Source: Bacteroidota bacterium (lineage in GTDB: Bacteria; Bacteroidota; Ignavibacteria; UBA10030; UBA8401). From it: a stretch of 64,000 bases of DNA. Below the pieces are notes generated by a model. The model saw only the letters and a program-made list of their open reading frames with translations, had not been told where the DNA came from and searched no databases. Both the position numbers and the translations under genes were made by a program. How positions within the stretch are numbered: position 1 is the first letter of the stretch; every line of letters starts with the position of its first letter. This document shows positions 1 through 9,210 of the stretch, in pieces. The stretch is taken from contig JBBAAO010000001.1 in assembly GCA_041658205.1 (NCBI GenBank), forward strand, positions 496,001-560,000. Direction: 5' to 3'.

Positions 1-1
1 G

Positions 2-3000
2 TTAGACTCCGGATTTGGCACTGGCGGAATAGTAACAACCTTCATCAATAATGCCACAGGAGCGGGAAGCGTTGTCATCCAACCCGATGGAAAGATTATA
101 GTCGCGGGATATTGTCATAACGGTAGTTATGATGTCTTTGCAGTTGTTCGATACAACGTCAATGGATCGTTGGACAATAGTTTTGGTCCGGATCTGACTG
201 GGATAGTAAAGACTTCGATAGGGCCGGCCAACGCGTATGCGTCCAGCGTCACCATCCAATCCGATGGAAACATTGTTGTTGCCGGACATGCATTGGGTTA
301 CGCTGGTACCAATGGAGATATTGCAGTCGTTCGATATACCAGCACCGGGGCATTGGACAACACATTTGGAACTGGTGGAATAGTGATGACTGCGGTCGGT
401 CCAGTAGATGATATTGCAAACTGCGTCGCCATCCAGTCCGATGGAAAAATTATAGTTGCGGGATCCGCTCAAATGAGTGCTGAGCATAATTCATATGATT
501 TCGCTGTGGTTCGCTATAACGGCGACGGAACGCTGGACGGTGGATTTGGTGCCGGCGGAAAAGTAACGACCGCGATCGGTTTAAACAACGAAGTTGCAAA
601 CAGTCTCGCCATCCAATCCGACGGACAGATTGTTGTCGTGGGAACGGTTCAAAACGCCAGTTCTACATCCAATGATATGGCGATCGTTCGTTATAACAGT
701 GATGGAACATTGGACTTGGGATTTGGTACTGGCGGAAAAGTAACGACCGCGATCCCTTCAGCCGGCTCCTCTGCCTCCAGCGTTGCAGTTCAATTAAATG
801 CAAAGATTGTTGTTGCAGGCGGCAGCGGCAGCGGTTATGCCGTCGTCCGCTATAACAGCGACGGAACATTGGACGGCACATTTGGTACCGGCGGAATAGC
901 AACGACTGCTGTTGGTGAAGGAGGCAGTGGAGGCAGTATTGCCCTCCAACTGGATGGAAAGATCGTTGTTGCGGGGTCTGCTGTTAGCGGCAGCCATAAT
1001 AATTTTGCGGTAGTTCGCTATAACAGCAATGGAACATTGGATACCGGATTTGATACTGATGGAATAGTAACGACCGCGATCGAAGCAATCGGCTCCTTTG
1101 CATCCAGTGTCGCTCTGCAATCCGATGGAAAGATTGTTGCTGCCGGTACCACCATCCATAGCGGTGGTGTGAGTATGGCGGTAGTTCGTTATAACGGTTC
1201 TTCGGGCCCTCTTCCGACAGAATTAGTACGATGGAGAATGCAAATCAGTGCTTCTATTTCATCGTATCAAGACAACGAGAATTTTGCCGGAGTCTCTGAT
1301 ATTGCTACCGATGGACAGGATGCATCATTTGATATACCGGAACCGCCGGCATCTCCGGGAAATTATGTCTCCCTCTATTTCCCTCATGCAGAATGGCACT
1401 CAAATACCGGCGATAATTTTGCCGACGATATAAAACTGAATACTGCTCTTGCCGATACTGTAAAGCGATGGTATTTCCAGGTCACATCCAATGTCCTCAA
1501 TGATACAGTGACACTTACATTTATGAACGATAGAATTCCATCAGCATTTGGAAAATATTTCACCGACTTGAATACGGGAAAACGAATAAATCTCAAAAAT
1601 ACTTCTTCGTACAAATATTATAACACGTCTGCAATTGCACGATCGTTTATGCTGATTATTGGAGACAGCACCGCTCCATCATTAGCGCTTACAACACCAA
1701 ACGGCAGCAACATCTGGCGAAGCGGAACAAGTAAAAATATTTCGTGGTTAACAAGCGATGAAACTGGAATTGATACAATTTTCGTGTATTCATCGTCAGA
1801 TGCTGGAGCGTCATATTCATTATCAATGTCATTAGGTTTTGCGCAATCATACAATTGGAATGTTCCAAGCGAATATCTGAATAATAATTATTCTATAAAG
1901 ATCATTGCCCGGGATTCGCTTGGCAATACATCAACCGTAAGATCAGCAAAAACATTTACCGTTGTTGGAGACAGTCTTGCGACTACAAATTCCCCCGGTT
2001 GGTCTTTGATTAGCGTACCGCTTACCCCAACGGATCCTACTACTTCCAGCATCTTTGATAATTCATCGTATCTCTGGTTATATCTGCCATCAACAGGATT
2101 CACGCAGCCATCACAAATAACACTTGGCAATGGCTATTTCCTTGGGATATTATCGCAAAAGAATTGGTTCGTCAAAGGTATGGCCAATGAGTCGGACAGC
2201 AGCACTCAAAATTTACAGCCCGGTTATAACATCATCGGCAACAATTTTGTCAGAAATGTTTCCAAGAATAATCTATTCTTCGCACAATCCGGCTCATACT
2301 ACAACTTCAACTCCGCCGTCAGCGCCGGACTTATCAGCAATGCATTATATGGCTTTACATCATCGTCATATTCATCTGTAGATACGATGTCGCTGTTTTG
2401 CGGATATTGGATTGGCGTCTTGCAAAACGGTATTCAGTTAACACAAAAGCCAAATGTTTCAATTGTCACGCCGCTTGTAAAACAAGCGCAAATATTTGCT
2501 ATGAATTGGGAATTACCGATAAAAGTATCCACCGCCTCGCAGACAGATGATATTGCAATGATTGGCATTAAGCAAAATTCAACGGCAGATTTTGATGCGG
2601 AATATGATGCGCCGCGCCCGCCAAGAAATCCGGGGAACAATTATCTTGAGATGTATTTCACTCATAAAGGCGGCAAGTACCCGGCAGTGCTTGGCAGTAA
2701 ATATGCGAAAGACTTCAGAGATAGCTCCAATGCAAATTGGGACTTTACTATTGAAAATTCACAGAATGATGATATTACGCTTTCTTGGAATAATACATTG
2801 CTGGGAGGTTTGTCAAGAACGTTACAGTTTAGTCTTAAAGATAACAGTAGCGGGGCTCTTGTTGATATGGAACACGTTGGATCATATACATTCACTTATT
2901 CTACCCCACGTACGTTTTCAATAAATGCAAAAACAACAAAGGTAGAGAAGAACGAAAAAATACTTCCAGCAGAATTATCTCTTTCACAAAATTATCCCAA

Positions 3001-3232
3001 TCCTTTCAATCCTTCAACGGTGATCAGTTATCAATTACCAATGAGCGGTCAAGTATCATTAATAGTGTATGATGCAATTGGAAGAGAAGTTGCTGCATTG
3101 GCGAACGAAGTAAAAGAAGCAGGAACATACTCGGTTCGTTTTGACGGCACTACACTTTCCAGCGGAATATATTTTGCGAAACTTACATCGTCAGGAAAAA
3201 CACAAATGATAAAATTACTGTTGATGAAATAG
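2..3232 (+). CDS. Delta-60 repeat T9SS cargo protein, 5' truncated by window edge
   Basis: The frame is open from base 2 to the TAG at 3230-3232, so the true start is outside the window and about 1,076 residues are visible. An internal ATG at 170 is not the start, because repeat units continue upstream of it. Residues 1-400 hold seven repeats of about 55-60 residues with cores like IQSDGKIVVAG and VVRYNSDGTLD, the delta-60 type. Seven repeats would suit a seven-bladed beta-propeller (inference). Two related modules follow near residues 411-540 and 833-950, each with a P.PP..PGN...YF motif, separated by an Ig-like stretch. The last 85 residues are a T9SS type A sorting tail (NYPNPFNPST, VYDAIGREV, SGIYFAKL). 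The protein is therefore expected to be secreted and anchored at the cell surface. Ligand unknown. Confidence 0.9.
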   Translation, partial: LDSGFGTGGIVTTFINNATGAGSVVIQPDGKIIVAGYCHNGSYDVFAVVRYNVNGSLDNSFGPDLTGIVKTSIGPANAYASSVTIQSDGNIVVAGHALGYAGTNGDIAVVRYTSTGALDNTFGTGGIVMTAVGPVDDIANCVAIQSDGKIIVAGSAQMSAEHNSYDFAVVRYNGDGTLDGGFGAGGKVTTAIGLNNEVANSLAIQSDGQIVVVGTVQNASSTSNDMAIVRYNSDGTLDLGFGTGGKVTTAIPSAGSSASSVAVQLNAKIVVAGGSGSGYAVVRYNSDGTLDGTFGTGGIATTAVGEGGSGGSIALQLDGKIVVAGSAVSGSHNNFAVVRYNSNGTLDTGFDTDGIVTTAIEAIGSFASSVALQSDGKIVAAGTTIHSGGVSMAVVRYNGSSGPLPTELVRWRMQISASISSYQDNENFAGVSDIATDGQDASFDIPEPPASPGNYVSLYFPHAEWHSNTGDNFADDIKLNTALADTVKRWYFQVTSNVLNDTVTLTFMNDRIPSAFGKYFTDLNTGKRINLKNTSSYKYYNTSAIARSFMLIIGDSTAPSLALTTPNGSNIWRSGTSKNISWLTSDETGIDTIFVYSSSDAGASYSLSMSLGFAQSYNWNVPSEYLNNNYSIKIIARDSLGNTSTVRSAKTFTVVGDSLATTNSPGWSLISVPLTPTDPTTSSIFDNSSYLWLYLPSTGFTQPSQITLGNGYFLGILSQKNWFVKGMANESDSSTQNLQPGYNIIGNNFVRNVSKNNLFFAQSGSYYNFNSAVSAGLISNALYGFTSSSYSSVDTMSLFCGYWIGVLQNGIQLTQKPNVSIVTPLVKQAQIFAMNWELPIKVSTASQTDDIAMIGIKQNSTADFDAEYDAPRPPRNPGNNYLEMYFTHKGGKYPAVLGSKYAKDFRDSSNANWDFTIENSQNDDITLSWNNTLLGGLSRTLQFSLKDNSSGALVDMEHVGSYTFTYSTPRTFSINAKTTKVEKNEKILPAELSLSQNYPNPFNPSTVISYQLPMSGQVSLIVYDAIGREVAALANEVKEAGTYSVRFDGTTLSSGIYFAKLTSSGKTQMIKLLLMK

Positions 3233-3240
3233 TTTTTTAG

Positions 3241-3325
3241 TTGAACGTTTGCGCCCCGATGTCACTTCCGAAGGAGTCCTTTGGACCTGAGCAAAGTTGA
3301 AGGGTTGTCGGGACGCATTGTTCAA
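3241..3325. repeat. 85-bp intergenic palindromic element
   Basis: The outer 18-19 bases are near-perfect inverted repeats: TTGAACGTTTGCGCCCCGA at 3241-3259 against the complement of 3308-3325. Inside lie smaller palindromes (AGTCC TTT GGACC) and a CCTGAGC segment. It sits between two surface-protein genes. It shares a CCCGA/TCGGG core with other hairpins in this window (9825-10090 and 30313-30358). It could be a dispersed REP-like element or a processing/termination structure. No T-tract follows, so I do not call it an intrinsic terminator. Confidence 0.6.
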
Positions 3326-3417
3326 CAGTCGTGATACAGAAGAAGAAAATGTAATATATCAAACAACGCACGCTCTCTTTGGAGGGCATCTTTATCAAAT
3401 CTAAAGGGATACAGTCA

Positions 3418-4716
3418 ATGAAAACAAAATTATTCAGTATCGTATTGATAGTTGCACTTACGACATCCATCTACAGTCAAAACATTACTAATACTCTTGG
3501 CGCAGGCGGAGTATTTTACATAAAAGACGCAACCAGCAATTTTTTTACCTTAACCCAATCAACCGGACAAGTCAATATTTTAAAGGGTTTACGGCTTGAG
3601 GTAACAGGAAATAGCGCAACAACCGGGGTAATATTTAAAGGAACGGATAGGTTTATTCACGATTATAAAGCGCCAGGAACAGACGGGTATAACATATTTA
3701 TGGGAATAAATGCCGGTAATTTTACGATGAGTGGCACTAACAATGAAGCAAGTTATAATAATGCATTTGGTGAGTTGTCATTATCCTCTATTACAACGGG
3801 CTATACTAATTCCGCCTTTGGAAGCACGGCACTTCATAGCAATACCTCAGGGAATGGTAATTCCGCGTTCGGGATGAGTTCGCTTTTTGCCAATACCGGA
3901 GGACAAGTAAACTCAGCCTTTGGATTAAGTTCACTTCAGGCTAACACGACAGGTCACTATAATTCAGCATTTGGTTATGCTTCACTCTACAGCAATGAAA
4001 CCGGCACGTATAATTCTGCCTTAGGTAGTTATTCTCTGATGTTTGCAACTGGTCACTTTAACACTGCATTGGGATCTAAATCAGGTTACAATGTTACAAC
4101 CGGATTTAATCTCACCTTAATTGGATATGATGCTCAGCCGAGCGCCGGCACTGCAATGAATGAGATGACATTTGGAAATGGAGTTACTATACTTCGGTCT
4201 GGAACTTCAACAATTACCACGATATCCGATGCAAGAGATAAAAAAAATATTAAAGATTTAAATTTAGGAATTGATTTCTTAATGAAATTAAAACCAAGAC
4301 AATTCAACTGGGATAAAAGAGAATGGTATGGCAGTAAAAAATCAGATGGGAGCAAAATGCAGAAGGCACCCACTGCTGGCTTTATAGCGCAAGAACTTGA
4401 TACAGCACAGATGAGTGAAAATGCTGAATGGCTTAATCTCGTGTTGAAAACAAATCCAAACAAATTAGAGGCAACCTCAGGCAACCTTCTGCCAATTATT
4501 GTAAAAGCAATACAGGATTTGAAAAAAGAGAATGACGTATTAAAATCAAAAAATGAAATGTCTCAGGTTGCTAATGAGAATTTAAAGACTACCACCGATG
4601 AGTTAAAAAATAGACTAACCAAATATGAGAAGATGCAAATTCAATTAGCTGCTGAAATAGAAAAGCTAAAAGCAAATAATAATGAAACTACCAATGTGAG
4701 CCTGGGGACGAAATGA
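3418..4716 (+). CDS. Secreted protein with adhesin-head repeats and C-terminal peptidase S74 chaperone domain
   Basis: The start is placed at the ATG at 3418 because it begins a clear signal peptide (MKTKLFSIVLIVALTTSIYS). An upstream GTG-like start at 3379 would put the signal peptide inside the protein. Residues ~110-230 are short repeats of the form NSAFG..SL..NTTG, like YadA-type trimeric adhesin heads. Around residue 270 the sequence SDARDKKNI matches the peptidase S74 (intramolecular chaperone) signature; in known members the Ser and Lys perform self-cleavage. Residues ~360-435 are a charged coiled coil, which in known members is the trimerising chaperone that is released. No T9SS tail is present. 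The stop overlaps the next gene's start by ATGA, so the two are probably co-translated. Function beyond a trimeric surface or fibre protein is not known. Confidence 0.82.
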   Translation: MKTKLFSIVLIVALTTSIYSQNITNTLGAGGVFYIKDATSNFFTLTQSTGQVNILKGLRLEVTGNSATTGVIFKGTDRFIHDYKAPGTDGYNIFMGINAGNFTMSGTNNEASYNNAFGELSLSSITTGYTNSAFGSTALHSNTSGNGNSAFGMSSLFANTGGQVNSAFGLSSLQANTTGHYNSAFGYASLYSNETGTYNSALGSYSLMFATGHFNTALGSKSGYNVTTGFNLTLIGYDAQPSAGTAMNEMTFGNGVTILRSGTSTITTISDARDKKNIKDLNLGIDFLMKLKPRQFNWDKREWYGSKKSDGSKMQKAPTAGFIAQELDTAQMSENAEWLNLVLKTNPNKLEATSGNLLPIIVKAIQDLKKENDVLKSKNEMSQVANENLKTTTDELKNRLTKYEKMQIQLAAEIEKLKANNNETTNVSLGTK

Positions 4717-6716
4717 AAATTAAAATATATGGCCTTTTCACTCTTTTCATTTCTTCACTGATGTACTGCCAAAGCCAGAGTAATTCGAATTATAGTGCAG
4801 GTACAAACATCGATATCGGTGCCGGAGCAGATGTGTGTGCCGATGTGATTGCAGGAGCTGGGACCTATAGCGGAACCGGACACTTTTGCAGCGGTCCGTT
4901 ACTTTTTGCACAGGAAGGGGCGCTGGATCTTACATTTAACTCAACAGGAAAAGTAGAAAACACTTCGCTTTCCGGAATGAAAAGTGTCGCAATACAAGCC
5001 GATCAAAAAATTGTTGTTGCAGGATATTCTAGCAATGGCACGAATGATGATTTTGCAGTAGTCCGCTATAACAGTGATGGAACATTGGACAATACTTTTG
5101 GCACGAGTGGAAAAGTAACAACTTCGATTGGTTCATACAATGATGTTGCGTACAGCATTGCCGTACAATCATCTGATCAAAAGATCGTCGTTACGGGCAC
5201 TACTTCCAACGGTACTGATAATGATCTTGCCGTTATTCGTTACAACAGTAATGGAACATTGGACAACACATTTGGGACAAGTGGAATAATAACAGCGGTG
5301 ATTGGCAATAGCGACAATCCAGGATACGGCGTCGCCATTCAATCAGATGGAAAAATTGTTGTTGCAGGATATGCTCATATCGGTTCGTATGATGATTTTG
5401 AAGTAGTCCGCTTTACCAGTGTTGGGACATTTGACAATACCTTTGTCACCAATGGGGTAGTAACGACCAATTTCGGTGCAGGAGCCGCTGTCGGAAACAG
5501 CGTTGCAATACAAACTGATGGAAAAATTGTTGTTGCGGGATATTTTAGTGGTAGCAATACTGCGGTTGATTTTGCGGTAGCTCGCTATAACAGCAATGGA
5601 ACATTGGATACCGGTTTTGATACTGATGGAAAAGTAATGACCGCAATTGGTGCGGCCACGGATTGGGGAAACAGTGTCGCCATTCAATCCGATGGAAAGA
5701 TTGTTGTTGCTGGATATTCAAATAATGGAACAAATGATGATTTTGCAGTAGTCCGTTATAACAGCGATGGATCTTTGGACACTGGATTTGATGGTGACGG
5801 AAAAGTAACGACCGCGATTGGTTCAGGAAGTGATTGGGGGTATAGCGTCGCCATCCAATTAGATGGAAAAATTGTTGTTGCCGGATTTACGTACAACGGT
5901 AGTAATAATGATTTTGCGGTAGTCCGTTATAACAGTGATGGATCATTAGATACTGCATTTGATACTGACGGAAAAGTAACCACCGATTTTGGTTCAGGAA
6001 GCTACGATGTGGGAAACAGTGTTGCCCTCCAAACCGACGGGAAGATTGTTGTGGCGGGGATGTCTCACGGCTACTATGGTGCATTAGTTCGTTATACTGG
6101 TTCATCCGGGCCGGTTGTTCTTCCGGTTGAACTTACTTCTTTTACAATCTCTGTTATCACTGGCCATGTTGTGCTGAAATGGAAAACTGCCACAGAAGTG
6201 AATAACTACGGATTTGAGATTGAACGAATGACCCCCTCCCAAACCCTCCCCCTTGTAGGGGGAGGGCAGGGTGGGGGTTGGAGCAAGATTGGTTTCGTTG
6301 AAGGTGCGGGAACAACCAATGCGCCGAAAGAATATTCATATTCCGATAAGAATATTTCTGTAGGAAAATATTCTTACAGATTAAAACAGATCGATCGCGA
6401 TGGAAAATTTGAATATTCACAATCTGTTGAAATAATAGTCGGACAAACACCGAACGTATTCGCACTCGAACAAAACTATCCCAATCCATTCAATCCTTCT
6501 ACGATGATAAATTTTCGGTTATCAACGAGCAATTTTACAATGTTGAAAGTATACGATGCGATTGGAAGAGAAGTAGCCACCTTGGTGAACGAAACAAAAG
6601 AGGCAGGATATTATTCTAAACCGTTTGACGGAACAAAACATTCGAGCGGAATATATTTTGTTCGGTTGCAAAGCGGTCATGAAGTGCAGCTGAAGAAAAT
6701 GCAATTATTGAAATGA
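4713..6716 (+). CDS. Delta-60 repeat beta-propeller T9SS cargo protein
   Basis: 667 residues starting at an ATG that overlaps the preceding stop (ATGA). The N-terminal signal peptide (MKIKIYGLFTLFISSLMYC) is followed by a Gly/Ala-rich linker. Residues ~70-466 hold seven delta-60 repeats with cores like VAIQSDGKIVVAG, probably one propeller. Residues ~472-576 form a beta-sandwich-like module (PVELTSF, TATEVNNYGFEIE) common in T9SS cargo. Residues ~583-667 are the type A sorting tail with NYPNPFNPST and SGIYFVRL. It is a paralogue of the truncated gene at the left edge. An unusual run encoded by a palindromic GC-rich repeat lies in the sandwich module at about residues 507-523 (MTPSQTLPLVGGGQGG). 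Confidence 0.92.
   Translation: MKIKIYGLFTLFISSLMYCQSQSNSNYSAGTNIDIGAGADVCADVIAGAGTYSGTGHFCSGPLLFAQEGALDLTFNSTGKVENTSLSGMKSVAIQADQKIVVAGYSSNGTNDDFAVVRYNSDGTLDNTFGTSGKVTTSIGSYNDVAYSIAVQSSDQKIVVTGTTSNGTDNDLAVIRYNSNGTLDNTFGTSGIITAVIGNSDNPGYGVAIQSDGKIVVAGYAHIGSYDDFEVVRFTSVGTFDNTFVTNGVVTTNFGAGAAVGNSVAIQTDGKIVVAGYFSGSNTAVDFAVARYNSNGTLDTGFDTDGKVMTAIGAATDWGNSVAIQSDGKIVVAGYSNNGTNDDFAVVRYNSDGSLDTGFDGDGKVTTAIGSGSDWGYSVAIQLDGKIVVAGFTYNGSNNDFAVVRYNSDGSLDTAFDTDGKVTTDFGSGSYDVGNSVALQTDGKIVVAGMSHGYYGALVRYTGSSGPVVLPVELTSFTISVITGHVVLKWKTATEVNNYGFEIERMTPSQTLPLVGGGQGGGWSKIGFVEGAGTTNAPKEYSYSDKNISVGKYSYRLKQIDRDGKFEYSQSVEIIVGQTPNVFALEQNYPNPFNPSTMINFRLSTSNFTMLKVYDAIGREVATLVNETKEAGYYSKPFDGTKHSSGIYFVRLQSGHEVQLKKMQLLK
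6231..6281. repeat. GC-rich palindromic repeat inserted in frame in a coding sequence
   Basis: About 51 bases with a perfect inner stem CCCTCCCCCT-TGT-AGGGGGAGGG and imperfect outer arms ACCCCCTCCC / GGGTGGGGGTT. It sits inside the delta-60 gene at 4713-6716 and keeps the reading frame. The paralogous module in the 7065 gene has unrelated sequence at this point between the same conserved flanks (FGFEIE and VGFVEG). The composition is unlike the AT-rich surroundings. It resembles dispersed palindromic repeats that invade genes in frame; the family assignment is inference. Confidence 0.75.
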
Positions 6717-6926
6717 TTGCCGAGCAAATATTTTCCGAAAAGTCCTGGAAGATGTTAGGAAAAGCTTAAAAAAATTTTCTATTGCAGATAAAAACATCTG
6801 ATTGATAGAATTCAAAAAAAGAAAAGATTGTATTAAGACACTTATTTCAATTGCTATTGACTATATTATAGTATTGTCAAGAACCGGTGCCGATTAGAGG
6901 GGAATGGGCTTGTCATTTGTATCGTT
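6717..6926 (+). other. Intergenic leader region with possible promoter and attenuator partner
   Basis: First part of the 348-base gap before the beta-helix gene. No ORF is visible. TTGACT near 6857 with TATAGT-like sequence downstream could be a promoter, although the spacing is not ideal. Bases 6889-6912 contain GATTAGAGGGG, which can pair with CCTCT in the following terminator stem, suggesting an antiterminator. CAAG at 6878 and CTTG at 6909 can also pair. I do not recognise a known riboswitch class. Confidence 0.35.
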
Positions 6927-6963
6927 AACCTCTGGTAGCGCGAAAGCGTAACAGAGGTTTTTT
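6927..6963 (+). terminator. Intrinsic terminator or attenuator
   Basis: AACCTCTG at 6927-6934 pairs with CAGAGGTT at 6952-6959, with an inner CGC-GAAA-GCG hairpin and a T-tract at 6958-6963. It lies 102 bases before the beta-helix gene start. It could end transcription from the delta-60 operon or act as a leader attenuator for the 7065 gene. Confidence 0.8.
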
Positions 6964-7064
6964 CGTTTTAGAACAGTATTAACTCCCTAGATTATTTGTC
7001 CGCACTCAACTCAGCTTCCGGTTAATGTAATTGTCATTTACAGTGTACAAAAGGAGTATGACTC

Positions 7065-9134
7065 ATGAAAAATCTCTTCCTGGCTCTTTCATTTATACTT
7101 GCATTCACTGCCAATCTGCAGAGTGGAATTAAATATGTCACGGCTATTGGATCCGGCGCCGGCACCAGTTGGTCAGATGCCGCTTCATTCCAATCGGCCT
7201 TAACTGCTGCAACATCCGGTGACCAAATCTGGGTTGCAAAGGGAACGCATAAGCCAAGCTCTGCTTATGATTTAACAAATACTTCACGCTACTACCATTT
7301 TAGAATGATTAACGGAGTCGCAATATACGGCGGCTTTGCCGGGACGGAATCTGTCACAAGTCAGCGAACAAGCTATGGTGTTGGAGGAACAAACGAGACC
7401 ATATTGAGTGGCGATTTAAACAATAATGGAAAGGATGATAATGATTGCTACCACATTTTCTATCATCCATCAGGTTTGAGTTTGACCAGTTCTGCAATTT
7501 TAGATGGCTTTACCATTAAAGGCGGAAATGCAAATGCAATTAGTAGTGACCCGCATTATCATGGCGGCGGAATGTATAATTCTTCTTCTTCTCCCACAAT
7601 CACCAATTGTACATTCACATCTAACTCGGCTACTTACCAGAGTGGAGGGATGTATAATTGGGATGCCTCCTCTCCAACCATCACCAATTGTACATTCTCG
7701 TTGAATTCTGCCGGTACATACGGCGGTGGGATGATTAATCAAGCTGGATCTAATCCAATCATCACAAATTGTACCTTCTCATCGAATTCAGCCGGCACTG
7801 GTGGTGGTGGAATGTATAATAATGGATCTTCTCCAACCCTCACGAATTGTACATTCACATCAAATTCGGCTTCTAGTTTTGGTGGTGGGCTGGCTAATTC
7901 TACTTCTTCCTCAACTATCACCAATTGTACATTCAAATCGAATTCGTCGGCTAGCGGTGGTGGGATGTATAATTATCTTTATTCTGCAACACTCATCAAT
8001 TGTGTGTTCACATCAAATTTGGCAACCACTGACGGTGGTGGGATGAATAATTATACTTCTTCTCCAACACTCACCAATTGCACATTCTCATTGAATTCGG
8101 CTACATACAGAGGTGGCGGAATGTTTAATTATTATGGTGGAGTATCTACTGATTATTCCTCTCCAACATTAAATAATTGCATTATTTGGGGAAATGTGGC
8201 TACAGATGGTCATGAATTCTTTATTTATGACGGAACAACTACACTGAATTACTCCTGTTATACAAATTTAGCTGGAGATATCTATATAAATACTGGAACA
8301 TTTACTGCCACAAACAACAATATTACCACCGATCCTCAGTTTGTTGGTTCTTCAATTAACGCAACACATCCATATTCTATTCTTGGAACGTCATCCTGTG
8401 TCGATGTTGGCTACGATTCGTACAATTCTCAAGTATATGATATTCGCGGTGCAGGATATGCCAGAAAATCAGAAAAAATTGCCGGTGCAACCGGCACGAT
8501 TGATATGGGTGCATATGAATATAAACTAAATGCTGATGCGCTTCCGGTCGAGCTTACTTCATTTGCTGCAAGTACAGCCGGTGTAGTTGTAACGTTACAT
8601 TGGCAAACAGCAACGGAAGTAAATAATTTTGGGTTTGAAATTGAGAAGAGCAGAATACGGAATACAGAAGTCAATAGTCAGAATAAAGCAGAAGCGTGGG
8701 CAAGAGTCGGATTTGTGGAGGGAAACGGAACAACAAACGCGCCGAAAGAGTATTCATACTCCGATAAGAATATGTCTGTAGGAAAATATTCTTATCGTTT
8801 AAAACAGATTGACCGTGATGGGAAATTCACGTATTCACAATCTGTGGAAGTGACATTCGAACAATCACCCAAAGAATTCGCACTCAAACAAAATTATCCC
8901 AATCCTTTTAACCCTTCAACAGTGATCGGTTATCAAATACCAAACAGTAGTAAGATATCATTGAAAGTGTTTGATGCAATTGGAAGAGAAGTTGTAACGT
9001 TAGTGAACGAAGTGAAAGAAACGGGAACATACTCTGTTCGTTTTGACGGTGCTACGCTTTCCAGCGGAATATATTTTGCGAAACTTACATCGGCAGGAAA
9101 AACTCAAATCAGAAAATTACTGTTGATGAAATAA
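7065..9134 (+). CDS. Parallel beta-helix T9SS cargo protein
   Basis: 689 residues. AAAAGGAG lies 10-15 bases before the ATG. Residues 1-20 are a signal peptide (MKNLFLALSFILAFTANLQS). Residues ~146-376 carry seven or more repeats of 26-27 residues with cores like TITNCTF.SNSA..GGGMYN, the pattern of right-handed parallel beta-helix or polymorphic outer-membrane-protein repeats. Residues ~492-600 are the PVELTSF/TATEVNNFGFEIE sandwich module shared with the delta-60 protein. Residues ~606-689 are a T9SS type A tail. The tail DNA is almost identical to that of the gene ending at 3232. Such helices often bind or cleave polysaccharide, but I see no catalytic motif and assign no enzyme activity. 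Confidence 0.9.
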   Translation: MKNLFLALSFILAFTANLQSGIKYVTAIGSGAGTSWSDAASFQSALTAATSGDQIWVAKGTHKPSSAYDLTNTSRYYHFRMINGVAIYGGFAGTESVTSQRTSYGVGGTNETILSGDLNNNGKDDNDCYHIFYHPSGLSLTSSAILDGFTIKGGNANAISSDPHYHGGGMYNSSSSPTITNCTFTSNSATYQSGGMYNWDASSPTITNCTFSLNSAGTYGGGMINQAGSNPIITNCTFSSNSAGTGGGGMYNNGSSPTLTNCTFTSNSASSFGGGLANSTSSSTITNCTFKSNSSASGGGMYNYLYSATLINCVFTSNLATTDGGGMNNYTSSPTLTNCTFSLNSATYRGGGMFNYYGGVSTDYSSPTLNNCIIWGNVATDGHEFFIYDGTTTLNYSCYTNLAGDIYINTGTFTATNNNITTDPQFVGSSINATHPYSILGTSSCVDVGYDSYNSQVYDIRGAGYARKSEKIAGATGTIDMGAYEYKLNADALPVELTSFAASTAGVVVTLHWQTATEVNNFGFEIEKSRIRNTEVNSQNKAEAWARVGFVEGNGTTNAPKEYSYSDKNMSVGKYSYRLKQIDRDGKFTYSQSVEVTFEQSPKEFALKQNYPNPFNPSTVIGYQIPNSSKISLKVFDAIGREVVTLVNEVKETGTYSVRFDGATLSSGIYFAKLTSAGKTQIRKLLLMK
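7595..8185 (+). repeat. Tandem ~78-bp coding repeats of the beta-helix gene
   Basis: The anchor CACCAATTGTACATTC or a close variant recurs at about 7601, 7682, 7763, 7841, 7919, 7994 and 8072, with a last diverged copy near 8170. Spacing is 75-81 bases, always a multiple of three, so copy-number change would keep the frame. Confidence 0.85.
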
Positions 9135-9210
9135 ACAACATTCTGTACGTCCTATAATGCGAAGATGATAATGCCACCGTTTCAGGTGGCAAAAGTTTCG
9201 GTTAGACCAA

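Noticed and set aside
6857..6963. Known riboswitch (preQ1, SAM-II, fluoride, c-di-GMP) before the beta-helix gene
   Set aside because: None of the conserved sequence blocks of those classes is visible; only a generic terminator and a possible antiterminator are supported.
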